Both the position numbers and the translations under genes were made by a program. The notes under the pieces were generated by a model, which saw nothing but the letters and a program-made list of their open reading frames with translations, searched no databases and had not been told where the DNA came from. This document shows positions 1-6,953 of a DNA stretch of 64,000 nt, one piece after another. The DNA is from Maribellus sediminis (GTDB lineage Bacteria > Bacteroidota > Bacteroidia > Bacteroidales > Prolixibacteraceae). Position 1 is the first letter of the stretch, and the number at the start of each line of letters is the position of its first letter. Where the stretch lies: NCBI RefSeq assembly GCF_011799805.1, contig NZ_WXUB01000002.1, positions 434,001 to 498,000 on the forward strand. Direction: 5' to 3'.

Positions 1-1928
1 TCAAGTCCTTTCGCAGAATGGATCGTCGATATGGTGACCGGTTTTTCGTCTGATTGATCGAATAATGGAGTTACTGAATCCTGAAATTTATTTGATGGTG
101 GTTCCAGCGTAAAATCACTTAAAAAGCGTTCCACAGAATCATATTTCGAAGCAAGTCCAACAAGTACATCCAGATCCTTGAACCTTATTTCAGCATCGGC
201 CTCAATTCCTTCCAGAACGGGCCGGTAATAATTCAAAATATCTTCAATGGCCTGCACCGGATTCTGTTGCAATTTGAGTAAGCCATTAATCAGGCCGGAT
301 AACGCATTTAATGCTTCGGCATACTTTTTCCCTCTAAAGCTGGAGAAATCCACTGCCCCATTTTTGGCTCTGATTTCGCTCACAATTTCGCGAGCTGTAA
401 CCTTTCCGATACCCCTGACCAGTTTCAATACCCGGTGCCATGAAACGGCATCCATAAGGTTGAAGCTTATCTTCAAAAAGGCCAGAACGTCCTTGACGTG
501 CCGCCGCTCAACGAACTTGATACCACCGATCACAACAAACGGGATCGATCGTTTCATAAGCTCAGCCTGGACATAGTTCGAGTGCCACATTGCCCTGACC
601 AAAACAACGATCTCTGTTAAAGGTACTTCGTGGTTCCGTAATTCAAGCATCTTATCTACAATAAAGGTAGCTTCCAGTTCCGGATTATAAAATTTCTTAA
701 TGGATGGAACATTTGGCGATTCCTTTATTCCAGCCAGTTTCTTCTTAAACCCAAGAGGAGCCGATTCTACGATCTTATTTGTAAAATTCAGGATCTGCTT
801 ACTGCTCCGATAGTTCGTTTCAATCTTTACCACTTTACAGCTTGGGTATTTGGCTGGGAAACATAGTATGTTTTCAAAATTAGCCCCACGAAATGAGTAG
901 ATTGACTGCATGTCGTCCCCCACGACGGTTACACAACTGCGGTTTCCTGTAAGTAACTCAACGATTTCGTCCTGAGCAAGATTCGTATCCTGATATTCGT
1001 CTACCAGAATGTATTTAAACCTATTTTGCAGGGCATTTCTAAACGGCGTATTGTTTTTCAGCTCGAACCGTAGCTTGTCCAACAAATCGTCATAATCGAG
1101 TAAGTTAGACACTTGTTTGTAGCGTTTAAAATAGTCATTGATCGTGTTTATTTCCTGCTTATACACTTCAAGATTTCCATAGTAGGCTTCGATGATTTCG
1201 TCTGTTGACCGTTCAAGATTGCTTGCCTTGGATATAATATCGTAAATGGTGTCTTTTCTCGGGAATGCTCTGTTATTCTTTTGGATTCCAAGTTTCATTT
1301 CTGTTTTCACCAGATCAATAATGTCAGCGGCATCCTGAGTATCGATAATTGTAAAATTGGGAGGCATATTAATCAACTGGTGGTATTTACGCAGGATATA
1401 ATTGGCGAAAGAATGAAACGTTCCACCAAATACATTACGCGGGTAATCACCTTTCAGAAGCGCACTTACCCTGTTGAGCATTTCTTTTGATGCCTTCTTT
1501 GTAAAGGTTAGTAACAGGATCTCTTCCGGCAGATACCCATTTTCGATCAGGTAGCTTACCTTATAGGTTATCACCCGTGTTTTACCACTGCCGGCACCGG
1601 CAATAACAAGTAATGGATTATTGATCTCCAATACTGCACTTAACTGTTCGCTGTTTAGCTGACTTTTGTAGTCAATTTTAAACTGCTTCGCCGGATCCAT
1701 AGAGTGACTCACCAATTTAGTCTCGATGGAAGCTGCAATTCTTTGAAGGCTAGAGATTCGTTCCAGGGTACAATCGTCGATTTGTAGTTCCGGGTAATAC
1801 TGATCGCGTGATGACTCTTTATTGTCCTGCTTCATCGCTTTACCTGAAACGAATTGGTTTTCCCGACTTACGAGGTCGAACAGCTCTTTTAAGCTGTCAT
1901 TGGGCTTTATTTTAGGCAGGTTGTCCAT
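1..1928 (-). CDS. UvrD/Rep-like superfamily 1 DNA helicase (3' end cut by window)
   Basis: I translated this frame by hand; it is open from an ATG at 1928 to the window edge (642 codons) and its C-terminus lies outside. SF1A helicase motifs appear in order: Walker A GAGSGKT near residue 107, motif Ia TFTKKASKEM just after it, motif II VDEYQDTN near residue 308, motif III GDDMQSIYSFRGA, motif IV ETNYRSS, and motif V TISTIHSAKGL at the truncated end. Family knowledge: ATP-driven 3'-5' DNA unwinding. About 120 N-terminal residues precede the Walker motif, longer than in housekeeping UvrD/PcrA, so this is probably an accessory helicase of the mobile element. The gene starts 5 bases after the stop of the small DUF5681-like gene, so the two are likely cotranscribed. 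A GTG at 1937 is an alternative start. Confidence 0.9.
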   Translation of the reverse strand, partial: MDNLPKIKPNDSLKELFDLVSRENQFVSGKAMKQDNKESSRDQYYPELQIDDCTLERISSLQRIAASIETKLVSHSMDPAKQFKIDYKSQLNSEQLSAVLEINNPLLVIAGAGSGKTRVITYKVSYLIENGYLPEEILLLTFTKKASKEMLNRVSALLKGDYPRNVFGGTFHSFANYILRKYHQLINMPPNFTIIDTQDAADIIDLVKTEMKLGIQKNNRAFPRKDTIYDIISKASNLERSTDEIIEAYYGNLEVYKQEINTINDYFKRYKQVSNLLDYDDLLDKLRFELKNNTPFRNALQNRFKYILVDEYQDTNLAQDEIVELLTGNRSCVTVVGDDMQSIYSFRGANFENILCFPAKYPSCKVVKIETNYRSSKQILNFTNKIVESAPLGFKKKLAGIKESPNVPSIKKFYNPELEATFIVDKMLELRNHEVPLTEIVVLVRAMWHSNYVQAELMKRSIPFVVIGGIKFVERRHVKDVLAFLKISFNLMDAVSWHRVLKLVRGIGKVTAREIVSEIRAKNGAVDFSSFRGKKYAEALNALSGLINGLLKLQQNPVQAIEDILNYYRPVLEGIEADAEIRFKDLDVLVGLASKYDSVERFLSDFTLEPPSNKFQDSVTPLFDQSDEKPVTISTIHSAKGL

Positions 1929-1933
1929 GTGGT

Positions 1934-2230
1934 TCACTCGTCTATTCTTAATCGGTCCATGATTGAATTCCAGTACGCTCTACCGTCCCGTGAATTTTCT
2001 TGTTCTAACTCTGTGGATGACGGCTTTGGTAATACAAACTCAAGCAACTTGAAAAAGTATTGCAACCTTAGCTTTGGAGACAGAGCGTCCAGGTCTCGCT
2101 TGATATGTGAATTGGTAAAATTCCCTGCCAGGATCTCCTGAATGAACTCACGCAGTTCCGCCGTAGTTCTGTTTTTAGCCCCTTTTGGGCGTCCCGAACT
2201 GTTTCCTGAGTGTCCTTTTTTAAATGCCAT
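1934..2230 (-). CDS. DUF5681-like small basic protein
   Basis: 98 residues. The N-terminus has the pattern KKGHSGNSSGRPKGAKNRTT, a basic glycine/arginine stretch typical of DUF5681-type proteins that are common in phages and integrative elements and whose role is unknown. The rest is predicted helical and charged, with no enzyme motif. It is the first gene of the block that continues into the UvrD-like helicase, with a 5-base gap. The 277-base spacer upstream holds a palindrome at 2330-2361 shared with the other block of the element. A role in DNA binding or packaging is only inference from composition and context. Confidence 0.7.
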   Translation of the reverse strand: MAFKKGHSGNSSGRPKGAKNRTTAELREFIQEILAGNFTNSHIKRDLDALSPKLRLQYFFKLLEFVLPKPSSTELEQENSRDGRAYWNSIMDRLRIDE

Positions 2231-2329
2231 GGCGCTTTAGTTGATTGTTTTTTTATTGTTCTTTACAATGGGTAGGATATAAATATCCAGTCCTATTTCA
2301 AAATTAACCACGTGGATTGATCAATATCA

Positions 2330-2361
2330 GTACCCAATACTTAAAATAGTGTACTGGGTGC
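2330..2361. promoter_or_regulatory. Palindromic site, copy 2 (11-10-11 dyad)
   Basis: GTACCCAATAC, ten bases, then GTACTGGGTGC. The right arm is identical to the right arm of the perfect palindrome at 6541-6572 and the ten-base spacing is the same. The left arm differs from a perfect dyad at two positions, both transitions. It lies 100 bases upstream of the DUF5681-like start. Likely an operator or replication-protein site; the binding protein is unknown, and the element's HTH protein is one candidate. Confidence 0.6.
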
Positions 2362-2507
2362 ATAAAATGGTGTAATCGTTTCCTACTATTTATTATCCAT
2401 TTTGCATCGGCGAATTTTACCTCATCCATTCCAGTTGAATTCCGCAATAGCCTGGGGTGTTGCCACCACTTTAAATGTTGAGCACTGATTTCGAATCGCA
2501 CCTGTAC

Positions 2508-3047
2508 TTAGTTCTTGCAAACACCGTGAATCGGGAAAGCGCATTCTCCTTCAAACGCCAGCCGTGCTGCCATTTTCTTCTGTAAAACCAGAATTGTTTT
2601 TTGTCCGTCTGATTCACTATCCGGAACCATTTTTTTAACGATTACTACACCAATTCCTTCCGAATGCAAATACTTATTTAATTCTTCTACAGAAATCCGT
2701 TGCTTGCCAAAAAGCATTAAATTCGAAAACTGATCCATGAAATCCTCGATAAGACAGGATTGCTCTATTATGGTTTTGGTCGATGCAATCAGGCATATAT
2801 TAAAGATCAAAACAAGCCTTACAAGCAAAACAGTGGAGTCAATTGGGGACATATTAGTGGTTTCTGATATGTCTGAAACCAGTTGATTATATTCCTGATA
2901 CGCCAGCATTTCTAATAAATATAATTTCCGGGATTGAAAATCATTCAATTCACAAATCTTCAGGATTTCGTCAAAAACTATCCAGGAATAATTCGGGTCT
3001 ATGCTCGAAACCTGAATCACTCGGCCTTTTACTGTTACTTCTTTCAT
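2508..3047 (-). CDS. Hypothetical protein, tandem paralogue of its upstream neighbour
   Basis: 179 residues of unknown function. It is helical, with a hydrophobic stretch around LVRLVLIFNICLIAS and a C-terminal region beginning RISVEELNKYL. The same layout is present in the 157-residue product of the gene just upstream (3057-3530): ILK near residue 30, a QLV..IS.T.N segment, a hydrophobic helix, then K..ISV.EL...L. I infer an old tandem duplication. The genes are 9 bases apart and follow the element's DnaB-like helicase, so a role in element replication, maintenance or membrane association is possible but unproven. No signal peptide or catalytic motif is visible. Confidence 0.65.
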   Translation of the reverse strand: MKEVTVKGRVIQVSSIDPNYSWIVFDEILKICELNDFQSRKLYLLEMLAYQEYNQLVSDISETTNMSPIDSTVLLVRLVLIFNICLIASTKTIIEQSCLIEDFMDQFSNLMLFGKQRISVEELNKYLHSEGIGVVIVKKMVPDSESDGQKTILVLQKKMAARLAFEGECAFPIHGVCKN

Positions 3048-3056
3048 GATGTGTGT

Positions 3057-3530
3057 TTAAGTTATTACTGACAAAAAATTTTCCGAAAACTGACTAAACT
3101 CCTCAAAGTATTCATAGCATTCATATGCTTCTATTTCTTCTTCCTGGAGGATGCTTTGCAATTCTGTAACTGAGATTTTCGTTTTATCGGGCGAAATAAT
3201 GTCGCAAAATGTGTGTGTTAAGAGTTTTAATATTTCCACCTGGTATTTCAATGTATCGGCAACCATTATGATAGTTAAGCACCAGATCAGTATGAATCTT
3301 TTAAGTCCAATCCTGGCCTGGTCATAATCGATATTGGCAGTTCGTGAAATCCACGCGACAAGCTGCTGACGAGTTCTTTTATCTAACTGGTGGATAAATT
3401 CATCATACTGCTCGGCTATTGTTGACAGCCCTGCCAATTTCAATATCTGACCAATGTATGGTCCTCCGGTTTGCTCGTCTAATTCGATTGGTTCAATCAC
3501 TTGTTCTTTTACACGAATATATTTTTTCAT
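3057..3530 (-). CDS. Hypothetical protein, tandem paralogue of its downstream neighbour
   Basis: 157 residues, unknown function. It shares with the next gene (2508-3047) an ILKLAGL start of the conserved region, a QQLVAWISRTANI segment, a hydrophobic helix (FILIWCLTIIMVAD) and the end motif TKISVTELQSIL. The hydrophobic helix could span or associate with a membrane, but one moderately polar helix is weak evidence. The gene begins 11 bases after the DnaB-like stop codon, so it belongs to the same transcript as the replication genes. I do not recognise the family. Confidence 0.65.
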   Translation of the reverse strand: MKKYIRVKEQVIEPIELDEQTGGPYIGQILKLAGLSTIAEQYDEFIHQLDKRTRQQLVAWISRTANIDYDQARIGLKRFILIWCLTIIMVADTLKYQVEILKLLTHTFCDIISPDKTKISVTELQSILQEEEIEAYECYEYFEEFSQFSENFLSVIT

Positions 3531-3541
3531 GACTATTGTTT

Positions 3542-4876
3542 TTAGGTGTTGTTATTTTCCTGTTTAAATTTTCCCGGATCTTCCGAGAATCGGGTAAACT
3601 GGTTATTACTATATATATCCAAATCGCCCAGTTGCCCCCTGCGATGCTTTGCCAGAGTTAATCGGATCTTGTGTACATCATCTTCGGGCCGGTGTAAGAA
3701 GATCACGTTGTCGGCATCTTGTTCGATAGCTCCTGATTCACGTAGTTGGGATAATTTTGGTGTTTCGCCATCAGCCCCACGGTTCAGCTGCGAGAGTGCC
3801 AGAACCGGGATGTTTAAAGACAACGCCAAAATTTTTAGAGCACGACTCACCTCCGAAACTTCCTGCTCGCGTATGGCGACCTTCCGGCCCGGTTTCACCA
3901 GTTGCAAATAATCGAGAATCACAAAATCACAGCGACCGTGTTTGTGGTTGTTCCGCACAATGGCATAAACCTGCTCGATGGTCATACCAGCGGCATCCGA
4001 ATAAATTATTGGAAGGTTTTCCAGGTTACCTGCAGCAACATTAATTTGCTTCCAGTCTGACTCATTAAGTTGACCGTCCCTGATCTTCGATCGATAAACC
4101 AGGCTGACCGTAGCCAGTTTAATACGCATTAGATCCTCTTTCCGCATTTCAAACGAAAAGATATTTACCCAGCGTCTGTCATACGCTGCACGTAAGGCAA
4201 AATGCAAGGCAAACGAACTCTTCCCTACTCCCGGTCGCGCTGCCAGAATGCTCAGGTCGCCGTCACGCCAGCCGCCTGTACTCATATCTAACGACGGGAA
4301 ACCGCACGGAATTCCGGGGCTTTGTTTTTCTTTTAACCTGGCACAATCCTGCTCTATTTCCAGTAGGGTATTTTTCAGCACAAGGCTTATATGGCTGCCA
4401 CTATCAGCCACCGTAAATATGTCTTCCAGACCGTCACTGGCCAGTTTCCATTGCTGGCTTATCAAATCTACATCCTGCCCTTCGTAACACATGCTAATGA
4501 TCTCGCTGGCCTTAGTTAACGATTCTCGCTTATAATACATTTCAGCTATTATACGTGCATGTGATTCTATATGGGCTGCAGAAGCAACTTTCCTTGTTAA
4601 TTGGGTGAGATAACCAGGGCCGCCAACTTCATCAAGCAATTTAAGATCCTTTAGTTCTCGGGTTACCGTTAACAAATCCGTTGGCATTTTATCGGAAACG
4701 GCCTTAATCGTTTCAAAGATTTTTCGATGCGTTTCGAGGTAAAAGCAGGGAGTATCGATAATGCCCAGAACATTTTCCAGCGCATCGGCCTCTAGCAGCA
4801 AGGCTCCCAGCGTTGCAGCCTCAATATCCAATGCTTGTGGTGGTATTTTTTCGTATGGTTTGGGAGTTCGTTTCAT
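3542..4876 (-). CDS. dnaB: Replicative DNA helicase, DnaB family
   Basis: 444 residues, typical DnaB length. The N-terminal DnaB domain (about residues 12-115) begins PQALDIEAATLGALLLE. The RecA-like C-terminal domain has Walker A ARPGVGKSS at 213-221, FSFEM near 241, Walker B VILDYLQL at 319-326, and the late DnaB signatures LSQLNRGA and QLRESGAIEQDADNVIF. Family knowledge: hexameric 5'-3' helicase loaded at replication origins. Its position between a replisome-organiser-like gene (4 bases upstream) and element-specific hypotheticals shows it is the helicase of the mobile element rather than the chromosomal copy. Confidence 0.92.
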   Translation of the reverse strand: MKRTPKPYEKIPPQALDIEAATLGALLLEADALENVLGIIDTPCFYLETHRKIFETIKAVSDKMPTDLLTVTRELKDLKLLDEVGGPGYLTQLTRKVASAAHIESHARIIAEMYYKRESLTKASEIISMCYEGQDVDLISQQWKLASDGLEDIFTVADSGSHISLVLKNTLLEIEQDCARLKEKQSPGIPCGFPSLDMSTGGWRDGDLSILAARPGVGKSSFALHFALRAAYDRRWVNIFSFEMRKEDLMRIKLATVSLVYRSKIRDGQLNESDWKQINVAAGNLENLPIIYSDAAGMTIEQVYAIVRNNHKHGRCDFVILDYLQLVKPGRKVAIREQEVSEVSRALKILALSLNIPVLALSQLNRGADGETPKLSQLRESGAIEQDADNVIFLHRPEDDVHKIRLTLAKHRRGQLGDLDIYSNNQFTRFSEDPGKFKQENNNT

Positions 4877-4879
4877 AAT

Positions 4880-5527
4880 TTAAAATTTTATTCCGTTTGC
4901 TTTTGCTGGATGTGGTTTTACTTCTTCATTACTAATTACTTCATCTAACCAATTTTCTCCGTATAAATAAGTGGCAGGGTCCTTTCGGAATTGCTTGTCG
5001 GGTTTGGACTTTACATATCCGGGGACATGAGCCAGCACTTTTTGCTTGTTTTCTTCCGAAAGCCTGTTCCACAGTGCCAGACACTTCTTTTTCCCGGTTT
5101 TCTTATCGTAAAGATTCCAAAATTGATCAAACATATTATATGTATTCTTCTTATATTCTTCTATGACTGTGGCCCTTTGTTGGCCCTCAGACGGCCCTTT
5201 CGCTGGCCCTTTCGCTTTGACTTGAGATTGATAAAGTGCCCAATTACAAATCGTTACAATACTAAATCGGTTGGCCCTTTCAATGCTAATTGTTCCAGAC
5301 TTTTCGAGCTTTGAAAGTGAATTCCTTATCTGCTTCTCGGTAAGTTCCAACTGAGAAGCCAGTTTCTTACGGCCGGTTATCAGTTGTCCTGGCTGAAGAT
5401 TGTACCCCTTCCATTTCGAAAAACCAAAATTGGCATTTAGAAGAAGGTGAATGAAAACCCGCATCACATTAGCGTCGGTGTACCATTCCCATTTTAATAT
5501 TTCAATATGCAACTTAATAAACCGCAT
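4880..5527 (-). CDS. Replisome-organiser / helix-turn-helix replication protein
   Basis: 215 residues from ATG 5527. The reading frame stays open to 5605, giving a 241-residue form that overlaps the previous gene by 26 bases. I prefer 5527 because MRFIKLHIEILKWEWY matches the usual beginning of this phage and mobile-element family, which then reads VMRVFIHLLLNANF. A winged-helix region follows (LTEKQIRNSLSKLEKSGTI), then a C-terminal domain with FDQFWNLYDKKTGKKKC and DPATYLYGENW, as in phage O-like or DnaD-like proteins. Family knowledge: binds the origin and recruits DnaB. It sits 4 bases upstream of the dnaB-like gene, which supports that role. Confidence 0.75.
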   Translation of the reverse strand: MRFIKLHIEILKWEWYTDANVMRVFIHLLLNANFGFSKWKGYNLQPGQLITGRKKLASQLELTEKQIRNSLSKLEKSGTISIERANRFSIVTICNWALYQSQVKAKGPAKGPSEGQQRATVIEEYKKNTYNMFDQFWNLYDKKTGKKKCLALWNRLSEENKQKVLAHVPGYVKSKPDKQFRKDPATYLYGENWLDEVISNEEVKPHPAKANGIKF

Positions 5528-5550
5528 AACTATACGTGTGTGTTTTGTAA

Positions 5551-5562
5551 GATCACCTCCTT
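5551..5562 (-). promoter_or_regulatory. Perfect Shine-Dalgarno-like sequence
   Basis: On the minus strand this reads AAGGAGGTGATC, a 12-base full complement to the standard 16S rRNA 3' tail. Bacteroidota genes rarely use such sites. It lies 23 bases before the ATG at 5527, too far for ordinary SD spacing, and inside the longer possible reading frame. It may help translation of the replication gene or be chance. Confidence 0.35.
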
Positions 5563-5579
5563 CTAAATCGTCTACCACT

Positions 5580-5963
5580 CTAATATTTGTAGTACGCGAA
5601 CACATACTGTTTCACGATCCTCCACCAACTGTATTTCTTACCGTAGAAACGGCAGAGGGGTGAAACACTAAATGCTTTGAACGCTTCCTTTACTAGAGCG
5701 GTGCTTTCAGGGAATTCCTTCCAGTGGTGCGAACCACATCGTATCCTAAGCTTTTTCGCTATACCTAGACGCTTTATACACGTGGGTAATGTTTCCGACT
5801 TACCGTTCATCTTCTTGTATTCAATTTTCTGTAAGAAGGAGCAGCTAATACAACTTCGGGTTAAACGGTTACTATAACACCGTGATTCGTGTCGGAGGCA
5901 TGTTTGTACTTGTGTGTACAGTTTGCCGCAGTAACTGCATTTGGAGGCTGTTAAAATTTCCAT
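5580..5963 (-). CDS. Small zinc-finger protein of the mobile element
   Basis: 127 residues. The N-terminus carries a C2HC zinc finger: C9-X2-C12-X12-H25-X3-C29, followed by a second Cys pair (CISC) near residue 37 and further His/Cys residues. The C-terminal part is basic and aromatic. Such single-finger proteins are common in early regions of Bacteroidota phages and integrative elements and are presumed to bind nucleic acid; that role is inferred. It precedes the replisome-organiser gene, whose longest frame overlaps its end by 26 bases. Confidence 0.6.
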   Translation of the reverse strand: MEILTASKCSYCGKLYTQVQTCLRHESRCYSNRLTRSCISCSFLQKIEYKKMNGKSETLPTCIKRLGIAKKLRIRCGSHHWKEFPESTALVKEAFKAFSVSPLCRFYGKKYSWWRIVKQYVFAYYKY

Positions 5964-6023
5964 TTTTTTGTGTTTTTGCTGGTTAACTTTAATTTAAATT
6001 GATCTCATATTAGTTTAGTTTGG

Positions 6024-6200
6024 TTATGGCGGCATTTGCTCTACAAAGTTTTCACACTCGTGCTGTTCACCATAATAAGCATTCGACCAGCCATCGCAAC
6101 ACCGGAATTCCCTCGGTACTATTCTGTATCCAAACTGCTCGTGCTTGATAACCTGAAAAGGCATCGGCTTAATTTCAATCTCATTCATTTCTGTATTCAT
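6024..6200 (-). CDS. Small hypothetical protein (58 residues)
   Basis: A 58-codon frame from ATG 6200 to TAA 6024, starting 5 bases after the stop of the HTH gene. It reads MNTEMNEIEIKPMPFQVIKH at the start, has FRCCDGWSNAYY in the middle and ends VEQMPP. It is acidic and soluble, with no recognised domain. The tight junction with the upstream gene and the codon use resembling its neighbours favour a real gene in the element's early operon. Function unknown. Confidence 0.5.
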   Translation of the reverse strand: MNTEMNEIEIKPMPFQVIKHEQFGYRIVPREFRCCDGWSNAYYGEQHECENFVEQMPP

Positions 6201-6205
6201 AACCT

Positions 6206-6502
6206 TTAATTTAATGGCTTAATAGCCTGTTCAACTTCACTTCTTTTGTAATAGACACGATTGCCAATACCGTAAGCTTTAAGTTTGCCCCGTTTGGTCC
6301 AATTGTGAATCGTAGATAAATCGACCTTTAACAGATCCTTCACTTCATTGCGAGTAAGATATTCCTCGGGTTCCTTCGGCTGAACTTGCCGTTTCAGTTC
6401 CTTGAATTCTTCCTTAATTTGGTTCTTCAAGGGTTGAATCAATTCATTAAGTACTATGCTGATGAATTGAATCAGTCTGTTTATATTTTTTTCGCTTGAC
6501 AT
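6206..6502 (-). CDS. Helix-turn-helix (excisionase/MerR-like) DNA-binding protein
   Basis: 98 residues from ATG 6502. A longer frame begins with a GTG at 6544, but that start would sit inside the palindrome at 6541-6572, so I prefer the internal ATG. The first half is a helical segment (IQFISIVLNELIQPLKNQIK) with charged repeats. The C-terminal half is the helix-turn-helix widespread in Bacteroidota elements: YLTRNEVKDLLKVDLSTIHN, then WTKRGKLKAYGIGNRVYYKR. Family knowledge: excisionase or directionality factors and element regulators share this fold. It is the first gene of the replication block and lies directly downstream of a palindrome, so autoregulation is plausible (inference). Confidence 0.75.
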   Translation of the reverse strand: MSSEKNINRLIQFISIVLNELIQPLKNQIKEEFKELKRQVQPKEPEEYLTRNEVKDLLKVDLSTIHNWTKRGKLKAYGIGNRVYYKRSEVEQAIKPLN

Positions 6503-6540
6503 CACGGATGCAAATTGCAAATAAGAATATTGAGCCAAAT

Positions 6541-6572
6541 GCACCCAGTACCGTAAATTCGGTACTGGGTGC
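6541..6572. promoter_or_regulatory. Palindromic site, copy 1 (perfect 11-10-11 dyad)
   Basis: GCACCCAGTAC, ten bases, then GTACTGGGTGC. The dyad extends to 14 paired bases per arm (6540-6553 and 6560-6573) with a six-base centre. It is 38 bases upstream of the preferred start of the HTH gene. A near-copy with the same spacing is at 2330-2361. Likely the operator of the replication block, or a site for an origin-binding protein. Confidence 0.7.
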
Positions 6573-6573
6573 A

Positions 6574-6953
6574 GTAAAGAATTGAACTGGGTTGAGAACG
6601 ACAGGATAAGAGTTATTTTGAGTGAATTCCGTGCAACGCGATTGATTTTGTAGTTCGAAAGAAACTATACTGCGGAATTAAATATTAAGTGGCTTTATAG
6701 CTGTTTCGACGCGACACAACGAATCATACAGTACTGACCTACTGCGACTTCTCATGATTCTAAATATTTCCGAACTGATTGACTCCGACTACCGGTGCTA
6801 ATTATCAGATGAGTAAGGACTACATTAATTTCTAAATAAAATTGATAGGTTACGGTTTGGAACAATGCCAAGAAAAAGAATTCGATAATAATATTGGTTA
6901 GTTCAGTTGTGTATTTTGGCAGTTATAATTATCGCATATGTTCGATCAATTCT
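6574..6953. other. Intergenic region between integrase and replication block
   Basis: About 380 bases without a supportable gene. Transcription of the replication block must start here or at the integrase. I see no convincing promoter match to the Bacteroidota TTTG/TAnnTTTG pattern and no hairpin terminator after the integrase stop. The region is AT-rich and could hold an origin or attachment-related sequence, but nothing specific is visible. Confidence 0.4.

Noticed and set aside
1-2230. A Gabija-type defence system, because of the UvrD-like helicase
   Set aside because: GajB-like helicases follow an OLD-family ATPase/nuclease gene; here the upstream gene is a small DUF5681-like protein, so the pair is not Gabija as far as the window shows.
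2304-2501. 65-codon minus-strand frame after the 179-residue gene
   Set aside because: It starts with GTG, has no family-like sequence and runs through the palindrome at 2330-2361; more likely non-coding.
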